From: Allobogoriella alba
Lineage (GTDB): Bacteria > Actinomycetota > Actinomycetes > Actinomycetales > Actinomycetaceae
Assembly: GCF_042665525.1 (NCBI RefSeq)
Contig: NZ_JBHTCQ010000001.1
Span: forward strand, 1,426,001-1,490,000
DNA length: 64,000 nt
Direction of reading: 5' to 3'
Shown: positions 35,995 to 44,656 of the stretch, piece by piece
How positions within the stretch are numbered: the stretch's first letter is position 1
Layout of the letters: every line of letters starts with the position of its first letter
Notes under the pieces: model-generated
Told to the model about the DNA's origin: nothing
Database searches by the model: none
The model's input: only the letters and a program-made list of their open reading frames with translations
Program-made: the position numbers and the translations under genes

Positions 35995-36067
35995 GCCCTC
36001 GTAGCTCAGGGGATAGAGCACCGCTCTCCTAAAGCGGGTGTCGCAGGTTCGAATCCTGCCGGGGGCA
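35995..36067 (+). tRNA. tRNA-Arg (anticodon CCT)
   Basis: 73 nt. Acceptor GCCCTCG pairs with CGGGGGC (one T.G), D-arm TAGCTCAGG...GAGCA, anticodon arm CCGCT-CTCCTAA-AGCGG giving CCT, T-arm GCAGG-TTCGAAT-CCTGC, discriminator A; CCA is not encoded. A TACGCT box about 20 nt upstream is a likely -10. Confidence 0.95.
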
Positions 36068-36107
36068 CCGTGCGCGGGGGCTGATTCGCAAGGGCGGAGG
36101 AGGGGGC

Positions 36108-37019
36108 GTGGCCGACCTGCCGGACAGTCCTGCGCACACCCCGCCGCAGCACGTCGTGGCGGTCGACGTCGGTGGGACCACCATCAAGGCCGGACGGGTC
36201 GCCCGGGACGGGACGTTGACCAGCAGTCGCACGATCCCGACGCCGCCCGACGTGGCCGATCTGCTGACCGCCGTGCGGCGCACCGTCGCCGAGTGCGGAC
36301 CCACGGACCCGGTCGGCGTGGTGACCGCCGGCCTGACCGACGAGCGGTCCGGCACGGTGTTGCAGGCGGCCAACCTCGGCTGGCGCGACCTGCCGCTGCG
36401 CGACCGTCTCACCGAGGCGCTGGGACGGCCCGTGGCCTTCGGGCACGACGTCCGCGGCGCGGCCCTCGCCGAGCTCCGGTGGGGTGCGGGTGAGCCGGAC
36501 ATGCTCTTCGTCCCGATCGGCACCGGGCTCGCCGTCGCGGTGGTGGTCGACGGCGAGGTGCGCGGCACCGGATGGTCGGGCGAGATCGGCCAGGTGCTCG
36601 TGCCCGACCCGGACGGGCCGGGTCGTGTCCGGCTGGAGGAGATCGCCTCGGCGCGCGGCATCGCCCGGCGCTACGCGGCGCGCGCCGGGTGCCCGGTGGA
36701 CGGCTCGCGGGAGGTGCTGCGCAAGCTCGAGGACTGCGACACCGACGCCCTGGACGCGGTCACGACGGCCGTCGCCCTGCTCGCCGACACGCTCGCCGCC
36801 GCGTCGGCGGTGCTGGGTCCGGTCCCCGTGGTGCTCGGCGGCGGGCTCGCCGAGGGCGGTGAGGCAGTCCTGGCCCCACTGCGTGCAGCCCTGGGGGAGC
36901 GACTCCCTGCCGAGGCCGTACCGCCGGTGCGGACCGCCCGGCTCGGCCGGTGGGCCGGCTGCCTCGGTGCCGCCGCGATCGCCTTCGCGACGGCGGAGGC
37001 CCGGGGGAGGGCCGCATGA
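36108..37019 (+). CDS. ROK-family sugar kinase-like protein
   Basis: 303 residues from GTG 36108 with GGCGGAGGAGG upstream. The ATP-binding start VAVDVGGTTIKAG and VVLGGGLAEGG near the end fit the ROK fold. The catalytic Asp is kept in GHDVRGAALAE, but the usual Asn before it is His, and the zinc-binding GHxxxxxxxxxCxCGxxGCxE motif is absent (GQVLVPDPDGPGRVRLEE). It may phosphorylate a hexose or amino-sugar at C6, with reduced certainty because of these changes. It overlaps the PfkB gene by ATGA, so the two kinases could act in sequence. Confidence 0.8.
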   Translation: MADLPDSPAHTPPQHVVAVDVGGTTIKAGRVARDGTLTSSRTIPTPPDVADLLTAVRRTVAECGPTDPVGVVTAGLTDERSGTVLQAANLGWRDLPLRDRLTEALGRPVAFGHDVRGAALAELRWGAGEPDMLFVPIGTGLAVAVVVDGEVRGTGWSGEIGQVLVPDPDGPGRVRLEEIASARGIARRYAARAGCPVDGSREVLRKLEDCDTDALDAVTTAVALLADTLAAASAVLGPVPVVLGGGLAEGGEAVLAPLRAALGERLPAEAVPPVRTARLGRWAGCLGAAAIAFATAEARGRAA

Positions 37020-37960
37020 TCCTCACCGTCACGCCCAACCCCGCCCTCGACATCACCTACACGATCCCCCGGCTCGAGGTCGGCGGTGTCCACCGTGTCG
37101 GCACGGTGGTCGAGGCGCCGGGCGGCAAGGGCGTCAACGTCGCCCGGGTGCTCACCCAGCTCGGCGAGGCGGCCACCTGCACCGGCTTCCTGGGGGGCAG
37201 CACGGGTCGCCGACTCGCATCCGACCTCGACGCGGCGGGCATCCGGCAGGCGTGGGTCAGCGTCGACGGGGAGACCCGCCGGACCGTGACCGTCGTCAGT
37301 GACGACGACGCCACGATGTTCACCGAGCCGGGCCCGGTGGTCGACGCCACATGCTGGGAGCAGCTCAGCACGCGGACCGCCGAGCTGGTCCGTGCCGGTG
37401 ACGCCCTGACCATCTCGGGCTCGCTGCCGCCCGGAACCCCGGAGCACGGCCTGGGCGACCTGGTGCGCGCGGTCGCGGCCCGCGGCGCCCGCGCCGTCGT
37501 CGACACCTCGGGGCACGGGTTGCGGGCGGCGGCGGACGCCGGCGCCCACGTCCTGAAGCCGAACGACGCCGAGCTACGAGACGCGACCGGGGAGGAGGAC
37601 GTCGTGGCCGGCGCCCGGCGCCTCCTGGACCGCGGCGCGGGGTCGGTGCTCGTCTCCCGGGGCGCCGACGGACTGCTGCTGCTCGTCCGGGGCGCGCGCG
37701 GAGTTCGGGGCTGGCGCGCGCGGCCCGCCGAGATCCTGCGCGGCAACCCGACCGGTGCCGGCGACGCCGCCGTCGCCGCGGTCGCTCGTGCGCTGACCCA
37801 GGTCGGCGCCCCGCTCGAGGCGGTGCTCCCGGCCTGCGTGGCGGACGCGGTCGCGCTCTCCGGCGCCGCGGTGCTCGCTCCGATGGCCGGCGCCGTCGAC
37901 GTCGCAGCCTACGAGCGGATGCGGACGAGAATCGTCATGGACGAGTTCTCACCCGGCTGA
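37016..37960 (+). CDS. PfkB-family kinase, 1-phosphofructokinase / tagatose-6-phosphate kinase type
   Basis: 314 residues. The opening MILTVTPNPALDITY, GGKGVNVARVL, ISGSLPPGTP, VLKPNDAEL and the anion-hole/catalytic-base motif NPTGAGDAAVAA define the FruK/LacC branch of PfkB. It would phosphorylate fructose-1-phosphate or tagatose-6-phosphate to the bisphosphate. The start overlaps the ROK kinase stop. No PTS genes or aldolase follow in this window, which leaves the substrate open; a hexose route with ROK making the 6-phosphate is possible. Confidence 0.87.
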   Translation: MILTVTPNPALDITYTIPRLEVGGVHRVGTVVEAPGGKGVNVARVLTQLGEAATCTGFLGGSTGRRLASDLDAAGIRQAWVSVDGETRRTVTVVSDDDATMFTEPGPVVDATCWEQLSTRTAELVRAGDALTISGSLPPGTPEHGLGDLVRAVAARGARAVVDTSGHGLRAAADAGAHVLKPNDAELRDATGEEDVVAGARRLLDRGAGSVLVSRGADGLLLLVRGARGVRGWRARPAEILRGNPTGAGDAAVAAVARALTQVGAPLEAVLPACVADAVALSGAAVLAPMAGAVDVAAYERMRTRIVMDEFSPG

Positions 37961-37969
37961 CCACCGGTT

Positions 37970-38007
37970 TGGCAGGAACCTGCCATGGCCGCTTGTGGCC
38001 ACGCCAT
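37970..38007. repeat. Palindromic intergenic element, copy 2
   Basis: TGGCAGGAACCTGCCA (37970-37985) starts 10 nt after the PfkB stop and is followed by ATGGC...GCCAT, as in copy 1 at 25008-25040. The two copies differ at the central AA/TT and in the length of the second hairpin. Confidence 0.6.
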
Positions 38008-38200
38008 CCGGGGCTTTTTCGAGGCATGCTGGACGTGCAGGCGGCTACCGTCCTGGTGTCCCGGGCTTCCGGAGGGACGTCCCGCAAGGGGCGTGGGGGC
38101 CCGGGGCCGCCGTTTCTGCTCGGCGGTGTGTGTGACGCCACCCGCCGAGGCGGGCAGACGCGTTTGCGCGAAGCCCGTCCCAGGGTCCATGCTTGCACCA

Positions 38201-38242
38201 GATGGAGCGCGACGCCTGCCCCCCTGCGCGTCGCGCTCCATC
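38201..38242. other. Long hairpin with a six-cytosine loop
   Basis: GATGGAGCGCGACGC (38201-38215) pairs perfectly with GCGTCGCGCTCCATC (38228-38242). The 12-nt loop contains CCCCCC on the plus strand. It lies 130 nt upstream of the helicase-like gene. Could be a terminator, a leader element, or part of a small RNA of the 6C kind; only one such hairpin is seen and there is no T tract. Confidence 0.4.
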
Positions 38243-38372
38243 GCCTGTCTCGGCCGGCCCGCAGCGCGGCGGCACTCCGGACCGATGTCCCACGCGCACC
38301 ATCCGCACCAACTCGGCGCGTCCGACGGCGCGGCTCCACGCCTGAGGCGGTCCTGCTGCCTACCGTGGAGGA

Positions 38373-41300
38373 ATGACGCCTGCGTTCTTCCGCCGCAGCG
38401 GCTCGGCCCGCCGCCACGCCGCCCCGGTCGCCGCCGGCTCCGAGCACAGCCGGTCCCACCCGCAGCCCGCAGACCTGGCCCCGGCGTCCTTCGACGCCCC
38501 GGCACCGGCCCGTCCGCGCACAGTGCCGCAGCAGCGCACCGACGCGGTCGAGGAGGCCGTCGAGCAGTGGCGTGAGCAGCTCGTCGCGCTCGGCGGCGCC
38601 AGTACCTTGGCGGACCTCACCCTCCTCGGTGACGCCGTCATCGATCTCACCGCGGCCCACCCGTCCGGGCTGGCCCAGCTGTACGCGGGCCGCACGACCC
38701 GGCTGAGCAACCTCGTCCGGGAGGGCGGGGCGCAGCACGCCGCCCGGCGCAACGCCCGCACCGTGCGCGCCCGCGCGGACGAGCTCGCGCAACGGTACGG
38801 ACTCGCCCCGACCTACCTGGCGATCGGCGTCGCCACGTGGACCGAGCTGCCGGACCCCGAGGAGCCCGACCCGACCGAGACCGGCGAGGTCGTCCTCGAA
38901 GTCTCCACCGACCCCCGCAACGCGCACGCGGACCACGCCGCCACCACGGCAGCCGCGACCACGGCGGACGAGACCGAGGGGGAGAAGGCCGAGGGGGAGA
39001 AGGCCGAGGGCGACGGCGCGGACGCCGGTGACGACGTCGCGGTCGACGACGTCGCGGAGAGCCCGGAACCCGCCGGTCCTCGCACGCCGGTGCGGACCAT
39101 CCACGCCCCGGTGCTGCTGCGGCCCGTCCGTCTCACGCCCCACCCGGGCGCCGACGCCGACTTCGGCCTCCACCTCGAGTCCGCCATCGAGGTCAACCCG
39201 GTCCTGCTCCGTGCGCTCCGCAACGCCGGCTCGGACGCCGACGTGGCCCAGATCGCACGGTCCGCCTACACCGAGCACGGCTTCTCCCCGCGCGGTGCCC
39301 TCATGCGGATCGCGGCGCTCGGAGCCGAGCACCTCGCCGGGTTCGAGCTGACGGAGCGAGTCGTGGTCGGGCCCTTCGTGCACCCCGGCCAGGTCCTCGT
39401 CGACGACCTCGACGCGATGCGTGGCCACCTGCCGGGCTCCGACGTCGTCGCCGCGCTCGCCGGCGACGAGGACGCGCGCACCGCGCTCGACGCCCCGCTG
39501 CCGCCGCACGTGCCCGCGGACCGCGCCCCGGAGGACGAGCGCGGTGTCGGCGACCTCGACGTCGACCAGGCCCACGCCGTCGACGCCGTCGCGACCGGAC
39601 GGCACGTCTTCCTCGACGCGCCCCCGGGCGCGGAGGTCCTCGGCACCCTCGCGGCGATCGTCGCCGACGCCGCCGCCTCCGGGCGGACCACCATGTACGT
39701 GCCGGGATCGCGACGCACCGGCCGGGCCCTGCTCGGACGGCTCCGCGACGTCGGTCTGGAGGACCTCGTCCTCGACCTGTCCACCGACGACCGGTGGCGT
39801 CAGGAGGCGCCGCAGCGTCTCCGGGCAGGGCTCGACCCGACGCCGGTGGAGGTCGACGACGACGCCGTCCGCGCCACCCGCGAGGAGCTCACCCGCGCCC
39901 GCACCGAGCTCGCCGACTACATCTCCGGCCTCCATGCGATCCACGAGCCGTGGGACGTCTCGGCCTACGACGCCCTCCAGCAGCTTGCCCGGCTCACCTC
40001 CGCCCGCCCCGGTCCGCGCACGAGGGTCCGGCTCGACGCCGTCACCCTCCAGGCGCTCAAGGACTCCGGCCTCGAGGAGGTCCGGGAGCTGCTCGCCCGG
40101 GCCTCCGGCCTCGGGGCGTTCACGATGCGTCCGCACGACACGCCCTGGTACGGCGCCCAGCTCACCGACGCGGCGTCGGCCTCGACGGCGCTCGAGCGCA
40201 CCCAGCGGCTCGGCGAGCTCAGCCTGCCGCGTCTGATCGACCAGGTCGCCCGCGTCACCGCGCAGACCGGGCTGGAGCGCGCCACCACGCTCGACGAGTG
40301 GAGCGAGCAGCTGCGGATGCTCGACGGCGTCGCCGAGGCGCTGGACGTCTTCCAGCCGCAGATCTTCGAGCGCTCCGCGGCAGACATGGTCATCGCCAGC
40401 GCGTCCCGGAGCTGGCGGCGGGAGAACGGCGTGGCCATGAAGGCCGGCGTCCGGCGCAGGCTGCGCAAGCAGGCCAAGGACATGCTCCGGCCCGCCCGGC
40501 CGGTCACCGACCTGCACGGCGAGCTGGTCAAGGTCCAGGAGCAGCGAGAGATCTGGCGCCGGCACAACCCGGCAGGCGGGTGGCCGCGGCTGCCCGACGG
40601 GCTCGCGGAGATCCGCGCCACCGAGGCCGAGGTCCGCGCCGACGTCGAGGCGTTGCAGGCGGTCGTGGGGTCCGGGGCCGGGCTCGACGACCTGGCCGCG
40701 ATGCCGCTCGCCGCGCTGCAGCAGCGCATGAAGGAGCTGGGGCAGGACGCCCCGGCGCTGCGCCTGCTGCCCGAACGCACCCAGGTGCTGTCCCGGCTCC
40801 GGTCACTCGGCCTCGGCGGGCTCGTCGACGACCTCGTGGAGCGGCGCGTGCCGACCTCGCTGGTCGGTGCCGAGCTCGACCTCGCCTGGTGGTCCTCGGT
40901 CCTCGAGCAGATCCTCCGCACCGCGCCCGCCCTCGCCGGGCACGACGGACTCGCGCTGCAGGCCCTCGTCCGGCGCTTCCGCGAGCTGGACGAGGCGCAG
41001 GTCGCCTCGCTCGCCGGGCCGGTCCGTCGCGCCGTCGCCGAGACCATCCGCACCGCCGTGCGCTCCCGGCGGGAGGACTCCGCGCGCCTGTACCACGCGC
41101 TGGCCGACACGCACGGCGTGGACCTGCGCGAGATGCTCCGCGACTACCCGGTGCCCACGCGGGCCGCCCGGCCGGTCTGGCTCGTCGCGCCGATGCTCGT
41201 CCCGCAGATCGTGCCCGAGGGCCGCACCATCGACCTGCTCGTGCTGGACGGCGTCCAGCACCTGCCCGTCGAGCAGGCCGTCTCGCTCCTCGCCCGCGCG

Positions 41301-42815
41301 CGCCAGGTGGTCCTGGTCGGCGACTCGCGGCGCGGCGGGGACGGGCTCGTCGGCGCACTCGCACCGCTGCTGCCCGCGGTCACCCTGCCGACCGGTCGCG
41401 CCGAGCGGGACGAGGGCATCGCGGCGTTCCTCGCCAATCACGGGTACGACGGCGTCATCCGGTCCGTGCCGGCACCGCCGTCGGTCTCCCGGATGCGGCT
41501 CGACCTCGTCGAGGGCTACGGCATGCCCGCCCCGGGTCGCGACGCGGTCGAGTCCGTCCAGCCCGAGGTCGACCGCGTCGTCGACCTCGTCATCGAGCAC
41601 GCCCTGACCAGCCCCGAGCAGTCGCTCGCCGTCGTCGCCCTCAACGGGCCCCACGCGGAACGGGTGCGTGAGGCGATCGGCGCGGCCGTCGCCGGCAGCC
41701 CGGCCGTCGCGGAGTTCTTCCGCACGGACCGCGAGGAGCCGTTCACCGTCGTCGAGGTCGACTCCGCCAGCGGGTTGCGCCGCGACGTCGTCATCCTCTC
41801 CGTCGGCTTCGGCAAGACGCCGCACGGACGGGTGCTGCACCGGTTCGGCGTCATCTCCGAGCCCGACGGCCTGGCCTGCCTGGTCGACGCGCTCGACGCC
41901 GTCCGGCACCAGCTCGTCCTCGTCAGCTGCATCGGTCCGGGCGACCTGGACCGGGCACGGCTGCGGCAGCCGGGCCCACAGCTCCTCGCCGACCTCCTCG
42001 AGCAGTCCGCCACGGGCGAGCTGCCCTCCGAGGAGCCGGACTCCAAGCCGGCCGAGAGCCCGGACCAGCTCCTCGTCGACCTCGCCGAGCGGCTCTGGCG
42101 CCTCGGGCTGACGGTCGTCCCGCGCTACGGCGTCGAGGGAGGCGTGCGGATCCCGCTGGCCATCGGTCACCCAGAGCTACCCGGCGAGCTGCTCGTCGCC
42201 GTCCTCACCGACGACGCAGAGTACGTGGCCGAGCAGTCGCTGCGGCGGCGTGACCGCCACTGGGTGCAGCGGCTCGTGGACCGCGGCTGGCGTGTGCACA
42301 TGGCGTTCTCGGCGGCGGTCTTCATGGACCCGCAGGCCGAGGCCCAGGCGATCCGGGACGAGGTCCTGGCGGTCCTCGCCGAGCGCAAGGCCGCCCAGAC
42401 CACCGCACGCCCGGCACCGTCCGAGATGACCGCGCTGCCGCACACCTACGACTCCTCGACCTCCGCGAGCACGGCCGACGGCGAGGACGAGCCGGCCGCG
42501 GCCGACGTCCCCGGGCAGACCGCCGAGGAGCCCGACGCGGTCGTCGGCAACGCGGCGCCCGGGACGGACGAGGAGCCCGCCGCCAACGAGCCGAAGCTGC
42601 GCCCGCGCGGTCCGCGGCCGCACGTGGTCCCGGGCCTGCCGCTCGCCGCGTACAGCGACGACCAGCTCGACGACCTCGTCGCGTGGATCGAGTCCGATGG
42701 TGCCGGGCGTGACGAGACCGAGCTGGTCGAGGAGCTCCGCGGCGAGCTCGCGCTCACCCGGCGCGGCGCGCAGGTGGACGCGGTCCTCGGGCACGTGGTG
42801 CGGCGGAGGACCTGA
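38373..42815 (+). CDS. Superfamily-1 helicase / Vsr-like nuclease homologue with eroded active sites (1480 aa)
   Basis: Architecture matches large actinobacterial DNA2/NAM7-type helicases fused to a Vsr-like nuclease and a C-terminal winged helix. The Walker A position (residues about 410-425) reads FLDAPPGAEVLGTL, without GK[ST]. Walker B (about 955) is LLVLDGVQHLP instead of DEA. Motif III (about 978) is VGDSRRGGDG instead of GDxxQLPP. The nuclease domain (about 1230-1320) has IPLAI where the active family has ID, and AVLTDDAEY in place of IECDGA.YH. The final YSDDQLDDLVAWIESDGAG...LVEEL segment is the conserved tail. An acidic low-complexity insert (EGEKAEGEKAEG) is near residue 210. ATP hydrolysis and DNA cleavage both look lost; a structural or DNA-binding role is inferred. 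Confidence 0.75.
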   Translation: MTPAFFRRSGSARRHAAPVAAGSEHSRSHPQPADLAPASFDAPAPARPRTVPQQRTDAVEEAVEQWREQLVALGGASTLADLTLLGDAVIDLTAAHPSGLAQLYAGRTTRLSNLVREGGAQHAARRNARTVRARADELAQRYGLAPTYLAIGVATWTELPDPEEPDPTETGEVVLEVSTDPRNAHADHAATTAAATTADETEGEKAEGEKAEGDGADAGDDVAVDDVAESPEPAGPRTPVRTIHAPVLLRPVRLTPHPGADADFGLHLESAIEVNPVLLRALRNAGSDADVAQIARSAYTEHGFSPRGALMRIAALGAEHLAGFELTERVVVGPFVHPGQVLVDDLDAMRGHLPGSDVVAALAGDEDARTALDAPLPPHVPADRAPEDERGVGDLDVDQAHAVDAVATGRHVFLDAPPGAEVLGTLAAIVADAAASGRTTMYVPGSRRTGRALLGRLRDVGLEDLVLDLSTDDRWRQEAPQRLRAGLDPTPVEVDDDAVRATREELTRARTELADYISGLHAIHEPWDVSAYDALQQLARLTSARPGPRTRVRLDAVTLQALKDSGLEEVRELLARASGLGAFTMRPHDTPWYGAQLTDAASASTALERTQRLGELSLPRLIDQVARVTAQTGLERATTLDEWSEQLRMLDGVAEALDVFQPQIFERSAADMVIASASRSWRRENGVAMKAGVRRRLRKQAKDMLRPARPVTDLHGELVKVQEQREIWRRHNPAGGWPRLPDGLAEIRATEAEVRADVEALQAVVGSGAGLDDLAAMPLAALQQRMKELGQDAPALRLLPERTQVLSRLRSLGLGGLVDDLVERRVPTSLVGAELDLAWWSSVLEQILRTAPALAGHDGLALQALVRRFRELDEAQVASLAGPVRRAVAETIRTAVRSRREDSARLYHALADTHGVDLREMLRDYPVPTRAARPVWLVAPMLVPQIVPEGRTIDLLVLDGVQHLPVEQAVSLLARARQVVLVGDSRRGGDGLVGALAPLLPAVTLPTGRAERDEGIAAFLANHGYDGVIRSVPAPPSVSRMRLDLVEGYGMPAPGRDAVESVQPEVDRVVDLVIEHALTSPEQSLAVVALNGPHAERVREAIGAAVAGSPAVAEFFRTDREEPFTVVEVDSASGLRRDVVILSVGFGKTPHGRVLHRFGVISEPDGLACLVDALDAVRHQLVLVSCIGPGDLDRARLRQPGPQLLADLLEQSATGELPSEEPDSKPAESPDQLLVDLAERLWRLGLTVVPRYGVEGGVRIPLAIGHPELPGELLVAVLTDDAEYVAEQSLRRRDRHWVQRLVDRGWRVHMAFSAAVFMDPQAEAQAIRDEVLAVLAERKAAQTTARPAPSEMTALPHTYDSSTSASTADGEDEPAAADVPGQTAEEPDAVVGNAAPGTDEEPAANEPKLRPRGPRPHVVPGLPLAAYSDDQLDDLVAWIESDGAGRDETELVEELRGELALTRRGAQVDAVLGHVVRRRT

Positions 42816-42817
42816 CC

Positions 42818-43021
42818 GTGCCGCCGCGCCGGCGGCACCGCCGCGTGGTCCGGCTCTCCGAGGTGGACCGCCGCCGCCTCGAGGCGGGCGAGCTCGAGGG
42901 TCCCGTCCAGGCCCTGCACGCCCGGGACGAGGCAGCGCCGGCCCCGCAGGACGAGGACACGCGGTCAGGCGACGACGAGCGCCTGCTCCGCGACGTCCCG
43001 CCCCACTGGGGCCGGCACTAG
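42818..43021 (+). CDS. Small Arg-rich protein (67 aa) following the pseudo-helicase
   Basis: GTG 42818 lies 2 nt after the stop of the 1480-residue gene, with GGCGGAGGA inside that gene's end as ribosome site. The product starts PPRRRHRRVVRLSEVDRRRLEAGELEG and ends DVPPHWGRH; basic N terminus, acidic middle, no domain recognised. The spacing shows co-translation and suggests a subunit or partner. Confidence 0.65.
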   Translation: MPPRRRHRRVVRLSEVDRRRLEAGELEGPVQALHARDEAAPAPQDEDTRSGDDERLLRDVPPHWGRH

Positions 43022-43057
43022 CTCACGGGGTCTGCCGGACCCCGGCGGTCTGCGGGG

Positions 43058-43099
43058 CTCAGCTCTGCAGCCTCAGCTCTGCAGCGCTCAGTTCTGCGG
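43058..43099. repeat. Three 13-nt tandem repeats at the end of mscL
   Basis: CTCAGCTCTGCAG at 43058-43070 and 43072-43084, then CTCAGTTCTGCGG at 43087-43099; the last copy includes the mscL stop codon. Looks like a local duplication of the gene's 3' end. Confidence 0.6.
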
Positions 43100-43495
43100 G
43101 GTGGAGCCGCGGCCCGCCTGCGCGGCGAGGAGGTCGCGGATCTCGGTGAGAACGATGACGTCGTCGGCCGGTGCCTCGGGCTCGACGTCCTCCTGCTTGC
43201 GGCGCGCGGCGAGCTTGTTGAGCGGGAGCACCACGAGGAAGTACACGGCGGCCGCGACGAGCAGGAAGTTGACCACCGCGGTGAGGACGGCGCCGGGCCT
43301 CATGGTGGCCTCACCGATCGTGATGTGCCAGACGTCGGCGAAATCCGGCTGCCCCACCAGCCCGGCGATGAGCGGGTCGATGAGGTTCTCCACGAGCGCG
43401 GTGACGATGGCCGTGAACGCGGTTCCGATCACGAGTCCGACCGCCAGGTCGACGGCGTTGCCGCGGGAGATGAACTCCTTGAATCCAGCGAGCAT
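43088..43495 (-). CDS. mscL: Large-conductance mechanosensitive channel
   Basis: 135 residues. FKEFISRGNAVDLAVGLVIG is the S1 helix and first membrane segment; the second is AVVNFLLVAAAVYFLVV, and the C-terminal amphipathic helix ends in LTEIRDLLA. Pentameric inner-membrane valve opened by membrane tension in osmotic downshock. Neighbours SAF protein and fmdB are on the same strand upstream, a common actinobacterial order. Confidence 0.96.
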   Translation of the reverse strand: MLAGFKEFISRGNAVDLAVGLVIGTAFTAIVTALVENLIDPLIAGLVGQPDFADVWHITIGEATMRPGAVLTAVVNFLLVAAAVYFLVVLPLNKLAARRKQEDVEPEAPADDVIVLTEIRDLLAAQAGRGSTPQN

Positions 43496-43525
43496 GATGT
43501 GTGTCCAATCGTGCGAGAGATGAGC

Positions 43526-44200
43526 TCACTGGCTCGGGAGAACAGCGCGGAGGGGAGCCCAGGCGCCCGAGCCAACGAGAACGGTAGCGTCTCGCTCGTC
43601 GGCGGCGACGTAAAGGTGTCGGGTCGCCCCGCTCGTGTCGCCGAGGATGCCGCCGTCACCGCCCGGCTCCAGCACTGCCAGCACGACCACGTCGCGGGCC
43701 ACGACCGTTGCATCGCCCGGTGCGCCCGTGGCGTCCGCGGCCGCGGCGACCAGGTCGACCCGCTGCCCCGGCCGGGCGAGCTGCGCCGTCGCCTCGTCGG
43801 CCACCGGGACGGGGACCACGACCGTCCCGGGTGGCGCGGAGGCGCCGAGTCCGGGACCGGTGAGCATCGTCGGCAGCACGGCAGTACCTGCCGCCACCCC
43901 CAGTGCCAGCGGGCGGCCGGCCGCCGCGGTCACATCTCGCACCACTGACGGCGGGTAGGCGTCCGCCGGTAGCCGCCGGACCGCGAGGTCCTGCTGCGTC
44001 AGAACGGTGCCCGCCGGCAGGTCACGGGACACCACGACGACCGGCTCGGAAGGTGGCGGGGAGGGCCGCAGCGTCTCCAGCGCGACGGCCACGGCAGCCG
44101 CGAGGCACACGGCCGCCAGCAGGTGGCGGTAGCGCCAGGCGAAGCGACGCGCCCGGGCCGGAGGGGCGGACGACGGCGGTGCCTGCGAGCGGACCAGCAT
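43526..44200 (-). CDS. SAF-domain membrane-anchored protein (CpaB/RcpC-like)
   Basis: 224 residues. A basic N terminus is followed by a membrane segment (HLLAAVCLAAAVAVAL), then the SAF motif VVVVSRDLPAGTVLTQQDLAVRRLP and a beta-rich domain (VVVPVPV, RVDLVAA). The layout is that of CpaB/RcpC pilus-assembly proteins, but no tad pilus genes are in view and this lone form next to mscL and fmdB is widespread in Actinobacteria. Role unknown. ATG 44200 has no strong ribosome site. Confidence 0.8.
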   Translation of the reverse strand: MLVRSQAPPSSAPPARARRFAWRYRHLLAAVCLAAAVAVALETLRPSPPPSEPVVVVSRDLPAGTVLTQQDLAVRRLPADAYPPSVVRDVTAAAGRPLALGVAAGTAVLPTMLTGPGLGASAPPGTVVVPVPVADEATAQLARPGQRVDLVAAAADATGAPGDATVVARDVVVLAVLEPGGDGGILGDTSGATRHLYVAADERDATVLVGSGAWAPLRAVLPSQ

Positions 44201-44296
44201 GGCCGCGAGGCTAGGAGGGGCGTGCGGAGCAGGTGGGGCGCCGTCGTCGGGGTGTGGACCGGGTGGCGGGTCAGGGCTCGCTGTGGACGACCGACG

Positions 44297-44656
44297 TCAG
44301 GGCGTCGCGGACTTCGCGGTGCTGGACGAGCCGGAGGAGGAGCTGGAGGAGGACGACGAGCTGCTCGAGGACGACCCGCTGGAGGAGGAGTCGCTCTGCG
44401 AGCCGGTCGATGACCCGTTGGACGAGCCCGAGGAGCCGGAGGAGCCGTTGGAGGACGAGCCCGATCCCGACGAGCCGCCGGAACGCGAGTCGGTCCGGTA
44501 GAAGCCCGAGCCCTTGAACACCACACCGACGGACCCGTAGCGCTTCCGCAGCACGCCGCCGCACTCGGGGCAGACGGTGAGTGCATCGTCGCTGAAGGAC
44601 TGCTTGACCTCGAGCTCGGACCCGCACGAGGTGCAGCGGTAGGCGTAGGTGGGCAC
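44297..44656 (-). CDS. FmdB-family zinc-ribbon protein with poly-serine tail
   Basis: 119 residues from GTG 44656 with GGAGG upstream. PTYAYRCTSCG and CPECGG give the CxxC pairs at Cys8/11 and Cys29/32, followed by the family motif VFKGSGFYRTDSR. From residue about 62 to the end the protein is almost only Ser and Gly (runs of S up to about 14). FmdB proteins are regulators or assembly factors of uncertain function. Confidence 0.88.
   Translation of the reverse strand: MPTYAYRCTSCGSELEVKQSFSDDALTVCPECGGVLRKRYGSVGVVFKGSGFYRTDSRSGGSSGSGSSSNGSSGSSGSSNGSSTGSQSDSSSSGSSSSSSSSSSSSSSGSSSTAKSATP

Larger units (their letters stand above)
37961..38372. other. 412-bp intergenic region with palindromic elements
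   Basis: Between the PfkB gene and the helicase-like gene. It holds copy 2 of the TGGCAGGWWCCTGCCA element (37970), a small hairpin CCCGCC-GA-GGCGGG (38141-38154) and a long hairpin at 38201-38242. No convincing coding frame: short open frames here show no ribosome site or domain. Confidence 0.5.

Noticed and set aside
36029..36661. Minus-strand frame covering tRNA-Arg
   Set aside because: Overlaps a clear tRNA and the ROK gene; translation contains the typical spurious product of a reversed tRNA (NLRHPL end).
37935..40565. 876-codon minus-strand frame
   Set aside because: Opposite to the helicase-like gene and across the intergenic hairpins; no domain, shadow of codon bias.
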